DNA of 64,000 nucleotides, taken from Wyeomyia smithii. Its lineage: Eukaryota > Arthropoda > Insecta > Diptera > Culicidae. This document shows positions 21,691 through 33,040 of this stretch, piece by piece. The stretch is taken from the NCBI RefSeq assembly GCF_029784165.1, contig NC_073696.1:239738892-239802891 (forward strand). The letters are read 5' to 3'. The number at the start of each line of letters is the position of its first letter. Position 1 is the stretch's first letter. Under the pieces are notes generated by a model. The model was not told the origin of the DNA. It saw only the letters and a list, made by a program, of their open reading frames with translations, and searched no databases. Both the position numbers and the translations under genes were made by a program.

Positions 21691-23572
21691 GGATTCTTTT
21701 CCTGTGCAGAACATTGTTCGCGATGCGTTTCCGGATCACAACACGATAGAATCATATTTTTTGTATGCCTGAAGGGCACTAGGACTGAGAAAAGCCACTA
21801 CGACCATCTTGTTGATTATCTTTTGTGGCTGGCCCCGATTGCTGCACACAGGTACCCGTGCTCATTTATGGTGCTCATTACCGTACATTACCGAGCCACC
21901 ACGGTTTTATTTCACACAGTAACGTTGGTAATACTGTGACCCATTTTGGAATTTCATCACTAAACAATTTTATAAACATATAATTTTTGCACGTAATAAT
22001 TTTTGCAACCAACTCGACGTTTCAGCGAAATGAAACTTTGTCTTTGTGTAAAAAAGCGTTTAGATCAAACTGGAAGCGGTTACAAAATGGCTAATGATTT
22101 TTTTTTTCATTTTTTTTTATTGTGACACAGAGAAATCACAGGAAATAGTTGGTGTCTGTTCACGTCGTCTGTGCTAGGAATGCTTGCATGTAATTGGTTC
22201 ATTGTTCGCGTAAATTTGTCCTTGAAACTTTTTTTTTGTCCCGCGAATTGACTGTCAGATTTTTTTAGATTATTTTATTATTTCTGCAAATATCGACGAA
22301 ATCGACCTGACAACGCTGGCTGTGTCAAATTCTCACACTGTCACTCACAGCCAGCGTCCATGGTTTTTTATTTCGGAAATTTTTGTAGAAAGCATGTTTA
22401 GCGATATTTGTTCATTGTTTTTGAAAAAAAAATGGGACTGCATTTAATCTGTTGATATTAGTTGTGAACTACTAGCTAGGTTGTCAATACAACTCGAGCT
22501 TATTACCGCACGTTAAAGAGCGAACACGGTTTCATTTCACTGAAAATTCAGTAAAAAAATATGTTTATGCATTATTTAGCAACATTACGGAAGTTTATAT
22601 TTTGTGTGAAATTTTATACTAAAACTTCAGTTAGGTTGAACCAGGCCCAGATTTAGTGGCGGTGTTGTGTGTTGGCATAGAGGCAAATGCCCCGGGCCTT
22701 TCGATATGAGGGGCCCTCCTTGTTTTGGGCCAGACGTGCGTGAAGACAAGAGTGGAGACTTTTTTTTTTGCTCGTCACTTGCCAGCAAAGCGTTTAGTTA
22801 TTTCAGAATTATAAATTTTCTTCTAATTTTTTGAGAGATGCAAGATTTTACGGAATCTGTTCTAATCATTAAAGCATCTGTACTTTTTAAGAAAAAAACT
22901 GTTATCTCTACGGCACAGAATTTGTAGCGTATCATTAAATTGTCTGTTGAAAGAGGTTGTTACGAACTTTTCAAAAACGCTTTACCTTCGGGATATCAAA
23001 ATAGTCAAGGCTCATGCTAGCAAAGATTAGTTGACCTGTTGGAATGGGGAGATTCTACCAATATTTTTTTTATACTGATTAAAAATATAACACAGCAGAT
23101 GGTTTGTATCTACTAATGGCGTAAATGTTAGGCATGCTCGTACGTGTTTGGTCCATTGCTCGCGGAATCTCGACCATGAACCTTTTTATCAATTTCGCTG
23201 GTGAGCCATAATGTAATAATGATAGCTGACATGCCATAACATTGTCCATCATTTTATCTATTTAAATACATATTGATTATTAAAATCCATCGTGTGGTTT
23301 TGCTGTAATCACCGTTCAGAATCTAACATAACCTTTTGTTTGTTTCTTTTCTCACTTTTACAGAAACAAAAACGTAGTCCTACGTCAAAAAACTTTGACT
23401 TTGAACTTTTGTTTTTTTTTTTCTTCTCAATCAAAAATTATTTCTGAATCTTTTGTAATCAATTTCAAACTGTTTCTTTTTTTGCGTTTCATGTTCAAAC
23501 CGGTTTTGAATCATTTTTATAAAAAATCAGGCTGTCTCATATTCAGTTTTGCCCGTTTCATAATTATTATTA
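21691..23572. other. Spacer with no recognised gene
   Basis: AT-rich sequence with several T runs (22100, 22230, 22755, 23405). A short complementary pair, ACGCTGGCTGTG and CACAGCCAGCGT, near 22312-22358 could form a hairpin. A GGGGCCC-rich patch lies near 22690. No family assignment. Confidence 0.4.
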
Positions 23573-23759
23573 CTAGCTGACCCGGCAAACTTCGTCCCGC
23601 CCATTCTTGTGTTTAATTGAATAATTTCAAATATTCCAATTTCATTGATTTCTTTTCTTGCGATGTGTTTATTAGGGTGGGGAATCGTCATATGCAAAAA
23701 ATAAGAAACTTGATAGCAGAAAGCCAGAACCAAGTTTTTTTCATTCTATTTGGAGACTT

Positions 23760-24650
23760 GCCTTCAGTACATCACCTCTATTCCGGAAATACTTATATTG
23801 GGTGGTATTCAGTTATTTTCATTGTTTTCCAGAAACTGAAAGTGGTCATCTTCGAATTCAAGATGGTGTCCAGGGTCAATGCTTGGCTTCTATACATTAT
23901 TTCGATTACGGAAATATTCATATGTAGTAGTATTCGGCTATTTCCCAGAAGTTGCCATCTTACAATTCAAAATGGTGTCTGAGGTCAATTTTTAGCTCGA
24001 TGCATCATTCTGGTTGAAGAAACACTCATATTGGGTGGTATTTGGTCACTTCAGGTTATTTTCCAGAAACCGGAAGTCACCATCCTGAATTTTAAAATGG
24101 CATTTGGAGACAATTTCTGGCCCCTGAGCGTATTTCTTGTTCAAGAAACACCCATAATAGGTGTTATTTAGTCGTTTTCGGCGGTTTTCCAGTCACCGGA
24201 AGTCGTCATTTTACAACTCAAAATGTTGTCGGAGGTCGATTTGTGGATTCAGTGCATCATCACGATTTCGGAAATACCCATATTGGGTGGTATTTGGTCA
24301 TATCTCGCTGTTTTTCAGAAACCGAAAGTCGCCATCTTGGATTTCAAAACAGTATTCAGAGACAATTTCTGGCCTCTGGGCGTCATTCTGGTTAAAGAAA
24401 CACCCATATTGGGTGGTATTTGGTTATTTTCGTCTCTTTTCCAGTCACCGGAAGTCGCCATCTTACAATTCAAAATGTTGTCTAAGGTCGGTTTGTGGCT
24501 TCAATGCATCATAACAATCCCTGAAACACCCATATTTGGTCATTTGCCGCTGTTTTTCAGAAACCGGAAGTCGCCATCTTGGATTTTAAAATGATATTTG
24601 GAGACATTTTCAGGATAGAAACCGGAAGTTTCCATCTCAAATTTAATAAT
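23760..24650 (+). repeat. ~126-bp tandem array, about 7 units
   Basis: The marker ACCCATATTGGGTGGTATTT, or its variants, recurs at about 23801, 23925, 24034, 24161, 24286, 24412 and 24537. Each unit also carries AGAAACCGGAAGTCGCCATC-like sequence. Alternate units resemble each other more closely (GGAGACAATTTCTGGCC in every second one), suggesting a two-unit higher-order repeat. Confidence 0.8.
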
Positions 24651-24689
24651 GGCGTCTGGAGTCGAAAATTGTTCTTGCTCTCAAAAACC

Positions 24690-25515
24690 TCAACATATCA
24701 AATTTGGTTCCATTTGCTTGATTATTCCTCGAGATGTGCAGAAATTTGTGTGGAACCCCTTCTTTCAGAAGAAGGAGGGGTGTCGAAACATTATAGACAT
24801 CTTTGTTACCCCTAAAAATATTCACCTGCCGAATTTGGTTCCATTTATTTGGTTAGTTCTCGAGATGTGCAGAAATTTGTGTTTCATTTGTTTGGAACCC
24901 CTCCCTCACATAAGAGGGAGGGGTGACGAACCATTATAGACCTACTTATTACCTCTAAAAACATTTACATGCCAAATTTGGTTCTATTTGGTGGATTGGT
25001 TCTCGAGCTGTGCGAAATTTGTGTTTCTTTTGTATGGGACCCCTCCCTTTTAGAAGAGGGAAGGGTGTGAAACTGTTATAGATATATTTGATACCCCTAA
25101 AAACATCCACCTGCCAAATTTGGTTCCATTTACTTGGTTAGTTCTTGAGATGTGCAAAAATTAGTGTTTCATTTGTATGGAACTCCTCCCTTTCCGTAGA
25201 GGGAGGGGTGTCAAACCATAATGGTTATATTTTTTACCCCTAAAAACATCCACTTGCCAAATTTGGTTCCATTTGCTTGGTTAGTTTGCGAGATGTACAT
25301 GAATTTGTATTTCATTTGTATGGGACCCCTACCTTCCAGAAGAGGGAGAGGTATCGAACTGTTATAGATATATTTGTTAGCCTCAAAAACATCCACCTGC
25401 CAAATTTGGTTCCATTTGCTTTCTTGGTTTTCGAGATGTGCATGAATTTGTGTTTCATTTGTATGAGACCCATCCCTTCCAGAAGAGGGAGGGGTCTCGA
25501 ACTATCTTAGACACC
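24690..25515 (+). repeat. ~143-bp tandem array, 6 units
   Basis: AAATTTGGTTCCATTT recurs at about 24701, 24832, 24975, 25117, 25260 and 25403. Each unit has TTCGAGATGTGCA-like sequence, a TTTGTATGG(G/A)ACCCCTCCC stretch and AGAGGGAGGGGT, an internal complementary pair that could form a small hairpin. Confidence 0.85.
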
Positions 25516-25944
25516 TTTCTCGGCTCCTAAAGCCCCTATATACAAAATTTCACGCCGATCGGTTCAGTAGTTTCCAAGCCTATATGGAACAGACAGACAG
25601 ACAGAGCTGCATTTTTATATGTATAGATTTATCAAGCATTTCTGCACTATTTGGCATTTATTTCAAAACTTTGTAAACTTTTGTGAAATTATTTATTAAC
25701 AACTTTTACGTAAGTTTTGAACCGTTCGAATAAAAAAGGCACTTCACCAGAATTCTTCCCAAAAGGTTCAAAAGCTAGCAGTTCGCTATTGAATATGATT
25801 GTGGTCGACCGTTCTCTTCAAGAGTAATCAATGAAATGTAAAAACGCTATTAATCATTTTTAAATAATCATTTTCGCCATTTTCGTCAATATTAAATTAA
25901 ATCGCTGCATCAACATATTCAAGAAGCTGTTATATGAACAGAAT

Positions 25945-26481
25945 CTAAAATAAAACTACCACTTTTTTAGAATCAACATTTTCACACACAAAATGCTGTA
26001 CAAGATGGCATTTTGCATCATTCCATTTCCAGCCATAAGCCGACTTGGTTTCCACACAGTTCTCATTGCCTCCAGCATTATCCGGCTGTCCCGATGACCA
26101 AGAAGTGTAGCTGAACTTCACCCCCGTAGGTTGCCAGTAAAATTCTCCTTCCTCGCCATAATCATTTCCGCCGATCCATACAACGGGAATATTCCTGCTG
26201 TCAGCTTCGACAAACGCAATCACATTATCATTTTCTTGAGCATTTGTAATGACAGCCAAACGCATTCCGATTGAGTTGCAATATTCTGTCGCTTGAAACC
26301 AGTTACCCTAGCCGAGAACAGCAGAAAAAAACTTTACCGTTAACCACTTTTGCACTTGAGCGCTTTTACTTACCGCAACAGGTGGAATGTAATATTGAAA
26401 GCCTGAGGCACACTTTAAATTCAGGCCATAACTATACGCCAGCAGACCAATGAACACTAGGCAACTGGTTACTTTGGGCAT
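25945..26481 (-). CDS. Secreted C-type lectin (two exons)
   Basis: Exon 1 is 26481-26374 (36 codons), the intron is 26373-26308 (66 bp, GTAAGT…CTAG) and exon 2 is 26307-25945, giving a protein of 156 residues. It starts with a signal peptide (MPKVTSCLVFIGLLAYSYG). One C-type lectin domain follows with conserved landmarks: WFQATEYC, WIGGNDYGEEGEFYW, a QPDN sugar-binding loop (QPD predicts galactose preference, by family knowledge), NENC, the WND motif in WKWNDAKC, and the closing FVCEN. Cys positions fit the two standard disulfides, with an extra Cys near residue 24. Insect lectins of this size bind microbial sugars in haemolymph or gut; that role is inferred. No frame breaks are seen, so it is the only apparently intact host gene here. 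Confidence 0.9.
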
Positions 26482-29340
26482 CTTCGCAAAAGGGGATCTC
26501 GAACAGTAATGCGAAAATTATCGTCAGTTATCTATCGGCCAATCATAGAATGACTTATTTTAAAGATTACGGTCAATTGGAGGCTAATAGAGAGATAGGC
26601 TGAATGCGAATAAGTTCGTGGTTTGTCTCTCGAAGAAAGGTGTTACATGGCAATGTGAAATTTATAGTTCATTCCGGTGAAACCTGAAATTCAAAGTTCA
26701 TTCCTAGAGCCAGAATATTCCTGGATTCTATATCTAAAGTCAGGAATCTTGGAATTGGAAAATAAACTTGAATAACTCAAATATTTTTATTTACTAAAGG
26801 TTCTAGTATAAAAAAAAATATGAAACAGTCATATCGACACTCTAGATAGGTTTCATCATCCATTGAGTTTTGCTGGTATTAACTTGATAACACACATTGA
26901 TTAGACTTCACCTTAAATGAATCAACTGCAGAAATAACGCACCTACTTGTTTGCTTTTAAAATAACCTTTGTCTTAGTATGACAAAGGTAAAACTCAAAT
27001 GTATTTTTGATGTAGAGAAAAACCGCGCCAAACGACCTAAGATTGAAAATCGACCATTTTTGATTTGAATGAAGCTTTGTACACGTGTTCGGCTTAGCAA
27101 ACTGAGCATTTTTCTCAGATGGAGGGATTTTTTAAACTCATGAGTTATTTTCTGAAAGGGCGTATGCATTTTGGCACAGGGTTTTTTTCACAGCATTGTA
27201 GCTCAACAACCGTTTGTTGTATAGAAAAACTGTCTGAGAAAGAGTTATGGAAAAATAATAATGCCTCATAAACAAAATATACACCGCAGAGAAAAACTAT
27301 ATTTTTAACTAAAGAAAATTGAAAATAAACACTAAATTTCAATTCAAAAAAAAAAAGAAACATTTGAATAAAAAAATATCGAACTTCTAAAAGCACTAGG
27401 CTTCTTATGAGGATGAAAGAGCAGAAAAGACGACGCAGCAACCGGAACAAAGGGCTCATCGAAAACATGTTCTCTTACGAAGGCAAAGACACTTTCATCC
27501 ACTGAACAGGTCATGGCATCGATTTTCTGGGATGCGTGTGGAAGTGTTTCCAATTTGCATTGATTTTCAAAAAAGTGTTATGCGAACTTACTGGAATATT
27601 TGAATGATTTTTTTTGAATTTTTTTTGAAGAAAAAATTTGACGTACCAATTGAAAAAGAAACCACCATAGAATATTATCTGTTCTCAAACATAGAAAATG
27701 ACTTCGAAGTTAATAACTATCTTGTGAACCTTAGCACTTCTTGTTATGAAGAAGGGGGGAGCCTTCTTGAACCCCTGCATATAGTAATAAATAGAAAAAA
27801 AAAACAGAAAAGATACAGAGTAATGATGAAACTATGTTTTTTTTAGAAGTAAGATAATTTTCAGAGAATGAGAATTTACCTCCGAAAGCATTTTCAATCC
27901 ATCATTTAAATTGAATAAATTTGGTAATGATTTTATATTATCATTCTCATAGAAATTTTTGGCACATGGCATTGTACACATAATTACCTGTCATGCATAA
28001 TCCATCTTTCGTATCAGCCTGTCAGCAGTCAATAATGAGTTTTGATTTCTCGCAGACAATATGTGCACAAAATGTATCTGAGTGATATTAATGTGTTTTG
28101 GATTGAAGTATGACAAATTGGATTATACAATCTATTTTGAAACTTAATCCCACGCTTAATCACCAGATTTGAAATAATAGCTGAGTCTTGAATATTGATA
28201 CTTACATTACTGACATGACGCGTGATCTGACGGATATCTCTAACTGTCATGTAGAACAAAATTTTCAAGCTCGAGGCTAAACATTAGTTTACTGATCGAA
28301 AAAAGTTCTTTCAGATTGATTAACAAAATTTGCTTTCAAAGCAAGCATCATTTGTCAGATAGAACTTGGAAAATTGTTGTTGATTGTCAATAATTAATTG
28401 ACCTCTATATAGCCCTTCCTACAAATCGGAAACATCTTCTCAACACAAAATGATTATCAATTCCTATATTTCAGCAAAGCATAGCTTACGGCAACATCAA
28501 TTGTCAACAAGTACAGCCACAAGCGTGCGAGTAGGTACGTTACCCGCTACTTTCCGTTGCATATGGCTGTAACTATCTGTGACATTTCAACTTAGTGTGG
28601 AAACACTTCATCAAATAGTGTGTGGTGCGGTGGTCTTTGTGGCTCTTCACGCTCTCGCACTCGCTGTTGATACTCGAGTGTGGCGCGTTGCCCTCCTGCT
28701 AATCGTTGTTCCATTTAATGGCAACATCGACATCTGAATGCTGCGTGTACCGTACCCGGTACCGTGTCGTGAAGTGATAGAACGCTTTGATTCTATTGTC
28801 TTGCTTCTCCAGTACATGGCACCATGTTGAGAAAGGTCTGTGGTATTTGGTAGCGGGCACTTCACGTTCAAGCTGATGTGCTACCGCGATATGCGAACGG
28901 ATCGAAGTATTTGCTCGTAATGCCACGCCAAATTGGTAAACACAAATTTCAATATTGTTCGAACAGAAGAAGCATAAAGAGTAGATTCTTTTACGATTTT
29001 TCGTTAATCATTTATTAGCTAAAAATTTCGGTTCTAATTTTGAGCAAAGTGTGCAACCAACTGCCGACTGTGCGTCATTTATGCTGCGGCAGAACGCAAG
29101 CGTCAACGACAAGAGTGCGGTTCCGGTTTTGCCAGCGGAACCATTTGCAACTGCACCCGCAGTTGCATGAAACCCGAGGTTTAATGCCGGCACACACAGG
29201 TGATGCACACAAGACTTTCCCGAGAGAATCGGTTTCAAGTACCTATTCAGGTGTAGGTATATAAATGTTTGATGTGCAGCTGAAGAGCGCACCGGCTCTC
29301 GTGGTGGGAAAGTGGCGGAGGCCAACAACACTCATGTGTG
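26482..29340. other. Spacer upstream of the lectin gene
   Basis: Contains only unsupported frames (for example 107 codons on minus 27145-27468 and 75 codons on minus 28699-28926). The lectin promoter should lie just above 26481, but I see no convincing TATA box there. Sequence at 28500-29330 is G+C-richer and may be single-copy, without a family match. Confidence 0.4.
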
Positions 29341-29356
29341 TATGTTTTTCGTTGGG

Positions 29357-29430
29357 TATAAAAATGGCTTTTCGATCCACTTCAGCTGAGGGATACAGGA
29401 GACTCCCGTAGCTGCCAGGGATACGTGAGT
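29357..29430 (+). promoter_or_regulatory. Candidate TATA/initiator promoter
   Basis: TATAAAAATGG at 29357 is followed 25 bp later by TTCAGCTGAG, an initiator-like TCAG. A splice-donor-like ACGTGAGTG lies at about 29423-29431. The spacing is right for a pol II core promoter with a short noncoding first exon, but I find no downstream exon. Confidence 0.3.
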
Positions 29431-29431
29431 G

Positions 29432-30429
29432 TTTTCAATAATTAACGCAACTTGTGTACTGCGTGTTTATTTCGCGGTTGGTTATCCCTTTCAATGGGCG
29501 CCTGTGACCTCCCATCGCGCGAAGCATCCAGAGCGAAACAAACCATGTTTCAATTACCAGCTGGAATAATCCGGTGTTTTCGGACTGCTGTGAATGAGCT
29601 GTTGAAATGACACGCCCCGACCACCCGTAATGCAAATGTCACGATCTATTGTTTGAAATTTGTATGAAATCCAAATCATCGCGACCAGCAACGGATGTAG
29701 AGCTCAAGGGGATTACGCAATACTCAGCAATAATCAGATCAGTGAATTAACACACGGGCTGTTGATTCAAGTGCCCTTATGGTTTGCGAGGCGAACTATC
29801 CTAAAAATATTAGGAGCTACCTAACAATTGTTTGATATATCGCATATGAAAATATAAGCTATTTGTATGTTTCGTCAATAATAACAACATATAACTAGCA
29901 TTAACATTTAAAACTAAAACAAAGAGTAATTAAAAAATCCCATTTGTATAAAAACATCATTTATTTGACACGGTACAAGTACAATTTAATGTTTAAAGAA
30001 ACCAATTATATCTGGTGACTTTCTTTCTGAGGTACCTTCAAAACTGAAAGCAAATTTTCTATCCTCGCTACTGACTACGAGCTGAAATTGGGTCTAAATT
30101 ATAACTAGCATGATTTTTTCAATCAGTGTTCTGTTGTTAATTTGGCGTCTTGATGATCTTCGAATGGCCATGAATATGCAGCATGTATGGAATGTTCTGC
30201 CGAGCCAGGATATTATGAGCTGGGACAGAGACTTATAATCCTCGGGTCCTGAAGGTGTTGTGCGGGGTCTAGTGGCTGATTCTGTGCCTAAGGTTCAAAT
30301 GTGTTCTTGTCGTTTTGTTGAGTATAGACGGAGGGGAACGGGACTAAACTGGGGCATGGATGGATTTCAGGAGAACGAATATGAGGGACATGAAAAAATA
30401 TTATATTAAATGGTTCAAAAATTTCGAAA
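29432..30429. other. Unassigned spacer
   Basis: No gene, RNA or repeat recognised. Frames are short and unsupported. Confidence 0.4.
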
Positions 30430-30610
30430 ATATTGAAACATCGAAAATTTCTGATTTCCGGCCATTGTTGCCCCTTAAGTTGAAATATGTCCAAACTCGG
30501 AAAAATATATTTTCAAATCTAACTACATGAAAAAATCATACATATAAGCCAAGGCCAAAAAATGTTGCACTGTGTAATTTGCGTTAATCAATCGCATAGA
30601 AATTTAAATT
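30430..30610 (+). repeat. Interspersed repeat, copy A
   Basis: Shares TGCCCCTTAAGTTGAAATAT, the following AAACTCGGA-like box and AAGCCAAGGC with copy B at 31120. Unclassified diverged repeat. Confidence 0.65.
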
Positions 30611-30847
30611 TGCAAAATATTTGATTTGAGTCAAAAATGTAGAAAATATCAAAAATGTCAATGAAATAAAAATGTCTAAAATTTAAAAAGAGTAAAAAAA
30701 TATAAATGTTATACTGTAAGAAGGTATAAAAAAGTTTTTTTTTTATTTTTGGTTCAAGGACTAAATGTAGTAATGAAAATAGAAAATTATTAAATTAACA
30801 TATTATTACCTGAAAATATGATAGTAGAAACTACGAAAAATATAGTT

Positions 30848-30925
30848 CAGCAGGTGGAACTTGAACCCACAATTTCCAATCTCCGGTCAGATGTGTTTCC
30901 GTTACACCACCGCAGAATGTTGAAG
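30848..30925 (-). pseudogene. tRNA-like sequence (SINE head or tRNA pseudogene)
   Basis: On the minus strand TGGTGTAACGG matches the pol III A box and GGGTTCAAGTTCC the B box. The D arm (GTGT…ACAC) and T arm (GTGGG…TCCAC) can pair. The acceptor stem has about two mismatches and the anticodon arm is poor, so a functional tRNA is unlikely. Confidence 0.45.
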
Positions 30926-31119
30926 ACGTAATTCTATAATCGAGTTTTGTATCGCTTATCCAATTTCGGCACTTCGTACATATAACCATGCCAAAACCGT
31001 TTTGAGCTCAGCTTTTGTTCGATTTAAGATCTGTTTGTTTAAAAAGAAGGGTTAGAAGATGCCAATTTGTCAACAAACTCTTAGAATTTTGATTTTTGGC
31101 TTTAAAATGAAATGGCGTC

Positions 31120-31380
31120 GAAAAAAAAACGAAAATTTCCGATTTCTCAAAAGTTCAAAATGGCGCCATTGTGGCCCCTTAAGTTGAAATATGACCAAAT
31201 TCGGAGAAATTTGGTTTTGCATCAAAATACATGAAAAAAATATCTATAGAAAACCAAGGCAGGATAAAAGTCAATCATTGTTGCAATGTGTTATTTATGC
31301 GTGTTGCAATATTTTTCAAGCGTAGAAACCCTAAACGGAAAATTGTCTCATTATGATGAGAGAAATATACTACAACTTTC
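31120..31380 (+). repeat. Interspersed repeat, copy B
   Basis: Contains GTGGCCCCTTAAGTTGAAAT and AAACCAAGGC as in copy A, then TTTCAAGCGTAGAA and CATTATGATGAGAGA, which recur in copy C. The segment ACTTTCCCCTTTTCAAAAGA also recurs near 36155. Confidence 0.65.
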
Positions 31381-31689
31381 CCCTTTTCAAAAGAATGGTG
31401 AATGGTGTATGCACGATCAAGATAAAGCCCGCTGTGTTAAAACTGCGACAGCAAACGACACACAAACAGATACATTAAACAATAACTACCGTTTAATGCT
31501 TGAATTCACGACCAGCCGTCAGCGGCGGTGGCTGCAAGTGAACTGACTAGAAATGCTTTATTGTCTTTTGCTCATTATCGTAATAATACAGAAGAAAAAG
31601 ATTGGATCGCCGCCTGGGAACTGCGACAAAGAGCGTTCTACCGCATCACCCAATCTTTTGCAAATCTATATTTCTATGCGATTGATTAA

Positions 31690-32905
31690 CGGAATCCTTT
31701 GTCGGCGAATACCAGGCCGCGGCGTTCTACGACGGATCAAATTTTTACCTTGCGACAGATCCTCGATAAGTTCCGGAAGTATAGCCTGCATACCTACCAT
31801 CTGTTTGTGGCTTTAAAGGTGGCATACGATTCAGTGAAAAGCAACGAGCTTTGGCAGATCATGCTCGAACACGGTTCCTGACGAAACTAATTAAGCTGAG
31901 TCGTATGACGCTGGAGGGATCGAAATCATGCGTGCGAATAGCTGGCGAGACATCAATCGCGTTCGTAACGTTCGATGGACTGAAGCAAGAAGACGCGCTC
32001 TCTAACTAACTATTCAACATCGCCCCTGAAGGTGCAGTACGAAGAGCAAATGTGCAAAGAAACGGTACGATCATCACAAAATCTTACATGCTCCTTGGTT
32101 TTGCGGATGACATTGATATCATTGGTATCGACCGTAGGGCCGTGGAGGAGGCCTTCAGGCCTTTTAAGAAGAAGACAGCGAGTTTGAGACTCAGCATAAA
32201 CTCTGCCAAAACAAAGTGTATGGTTGATGGCAGGGAGCGTGGGAGTTCCCGTGATGTTGGTGCTGAGGTGGAGATAGATGGGGAACGAATTGAAGTGGTT
32301 GATGAATTTGTTTATCTTGGTACGCTTGTGACATGTGACAACGATATGAGCCGTTAGGTGAAACGACGAGTTGCAGCTGCAAACAGGGCCTTCTACGGAC
32401 TACGTAACCAGCTAAGGTCTCGTAGTTTGCAAACTAGCACAAAACTAGTGCTGTATAGGACGCTGATACTCCCGATGGCCCTTTACGAACATGGAGCATG
32501 GACGCTGAAGGAAGCTGATTGACGAGTGCTCGGAGTTTTTAAGTAGAAAGATGGAGTGCGGCTCAGACGCATGAATCACGAGTTGTATCAAGTATATAAA
32601 CATGCTGACATAGTGAAGGTAATACAGCGTGGCAGGCTTCAGTGAGCTGGACATGTAGCCAGAATGCCAGACGAAAGAGCCGCCAAATCTATCTTCAGCA
32701 GAGAACCAGGAAGAGGTTCTCGACTTCGTGGTAGGTCTCGCACGCGGTGGATGTGCGCGGTAGAAGAAGATGCGAGATCTGCTGGTGTACAAGGTGACTG
32801 GAGAACGGCTGCCCAAGATAGAAGAAGCTGGACATCTCCAATTCGTTCAGCCCTAGACTGGTAACGGTCCGTCGGCCAATGAAGTAAAGTAAGTAAGTGA
32901 TTTAC
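31690..32905 (+). mobile_element. RTE-clade LINE fragment, 5'-truncated, decayed
   Basis: Begins with ESFVGEYQ-like sequence and continues STTDQIFTLRQILDKFR, then VAYDSVKSNELWQIMLEHG (RT motif A region), GFADDIDIIGIDRR (catalytic ADD box), FVYLGTLVTCDN and the C-terminal RAFYGLRNQLRSRSL. These are RTE-clade reverse transcriptase hallmarks. Several in-frame stops and shifts occur. The end is a short GTAA-type tandem tail (near 32885-32900), typical of RTE rather than poly(A). Confidence 0.88.
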
Positions 32906-33020
32906 GGAAATTGTTTATGCGTTTTGCAATTTATTTCAAGCGTAGAACGAACCAGAATATTGTTCCATTATGATGAGAGATTTTACTGATACAGGGTTTC
33001 TTTTATTCGCAAAATATAGA
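32906..33020 (+). repeat. Interspersed repeat, copy C
   Basis: TTTCAAGCGTAGAA and CATTATGATGAGAGA match copy B. It lies between the two RTE fragments. Confidence 0.6.
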
Positions 33021-33040
33021 CAGTGTGAAAGAACGTTAAC

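Larger units (their letters stand above)
23573..25628 (+). repeat. Composite interspersed repeat with two internal tandem arrays
   Basis: Left end CTAGCTGACCCGGCAAACTT. Right end CGATCGGTTCAGTAGTTTCC, then a GACA run and ATTTTTATATGTATAGATT. Between them lie one array of ~126-bp units and one of ~143-bp units. Ends of this kind (a GACA run then TATATGTATAGAT) are familiar from insect interspersed repeats, but I cannot assign a transposon class. No reverse transcriptase or transposase frame is visible. Confidence 0.75.
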
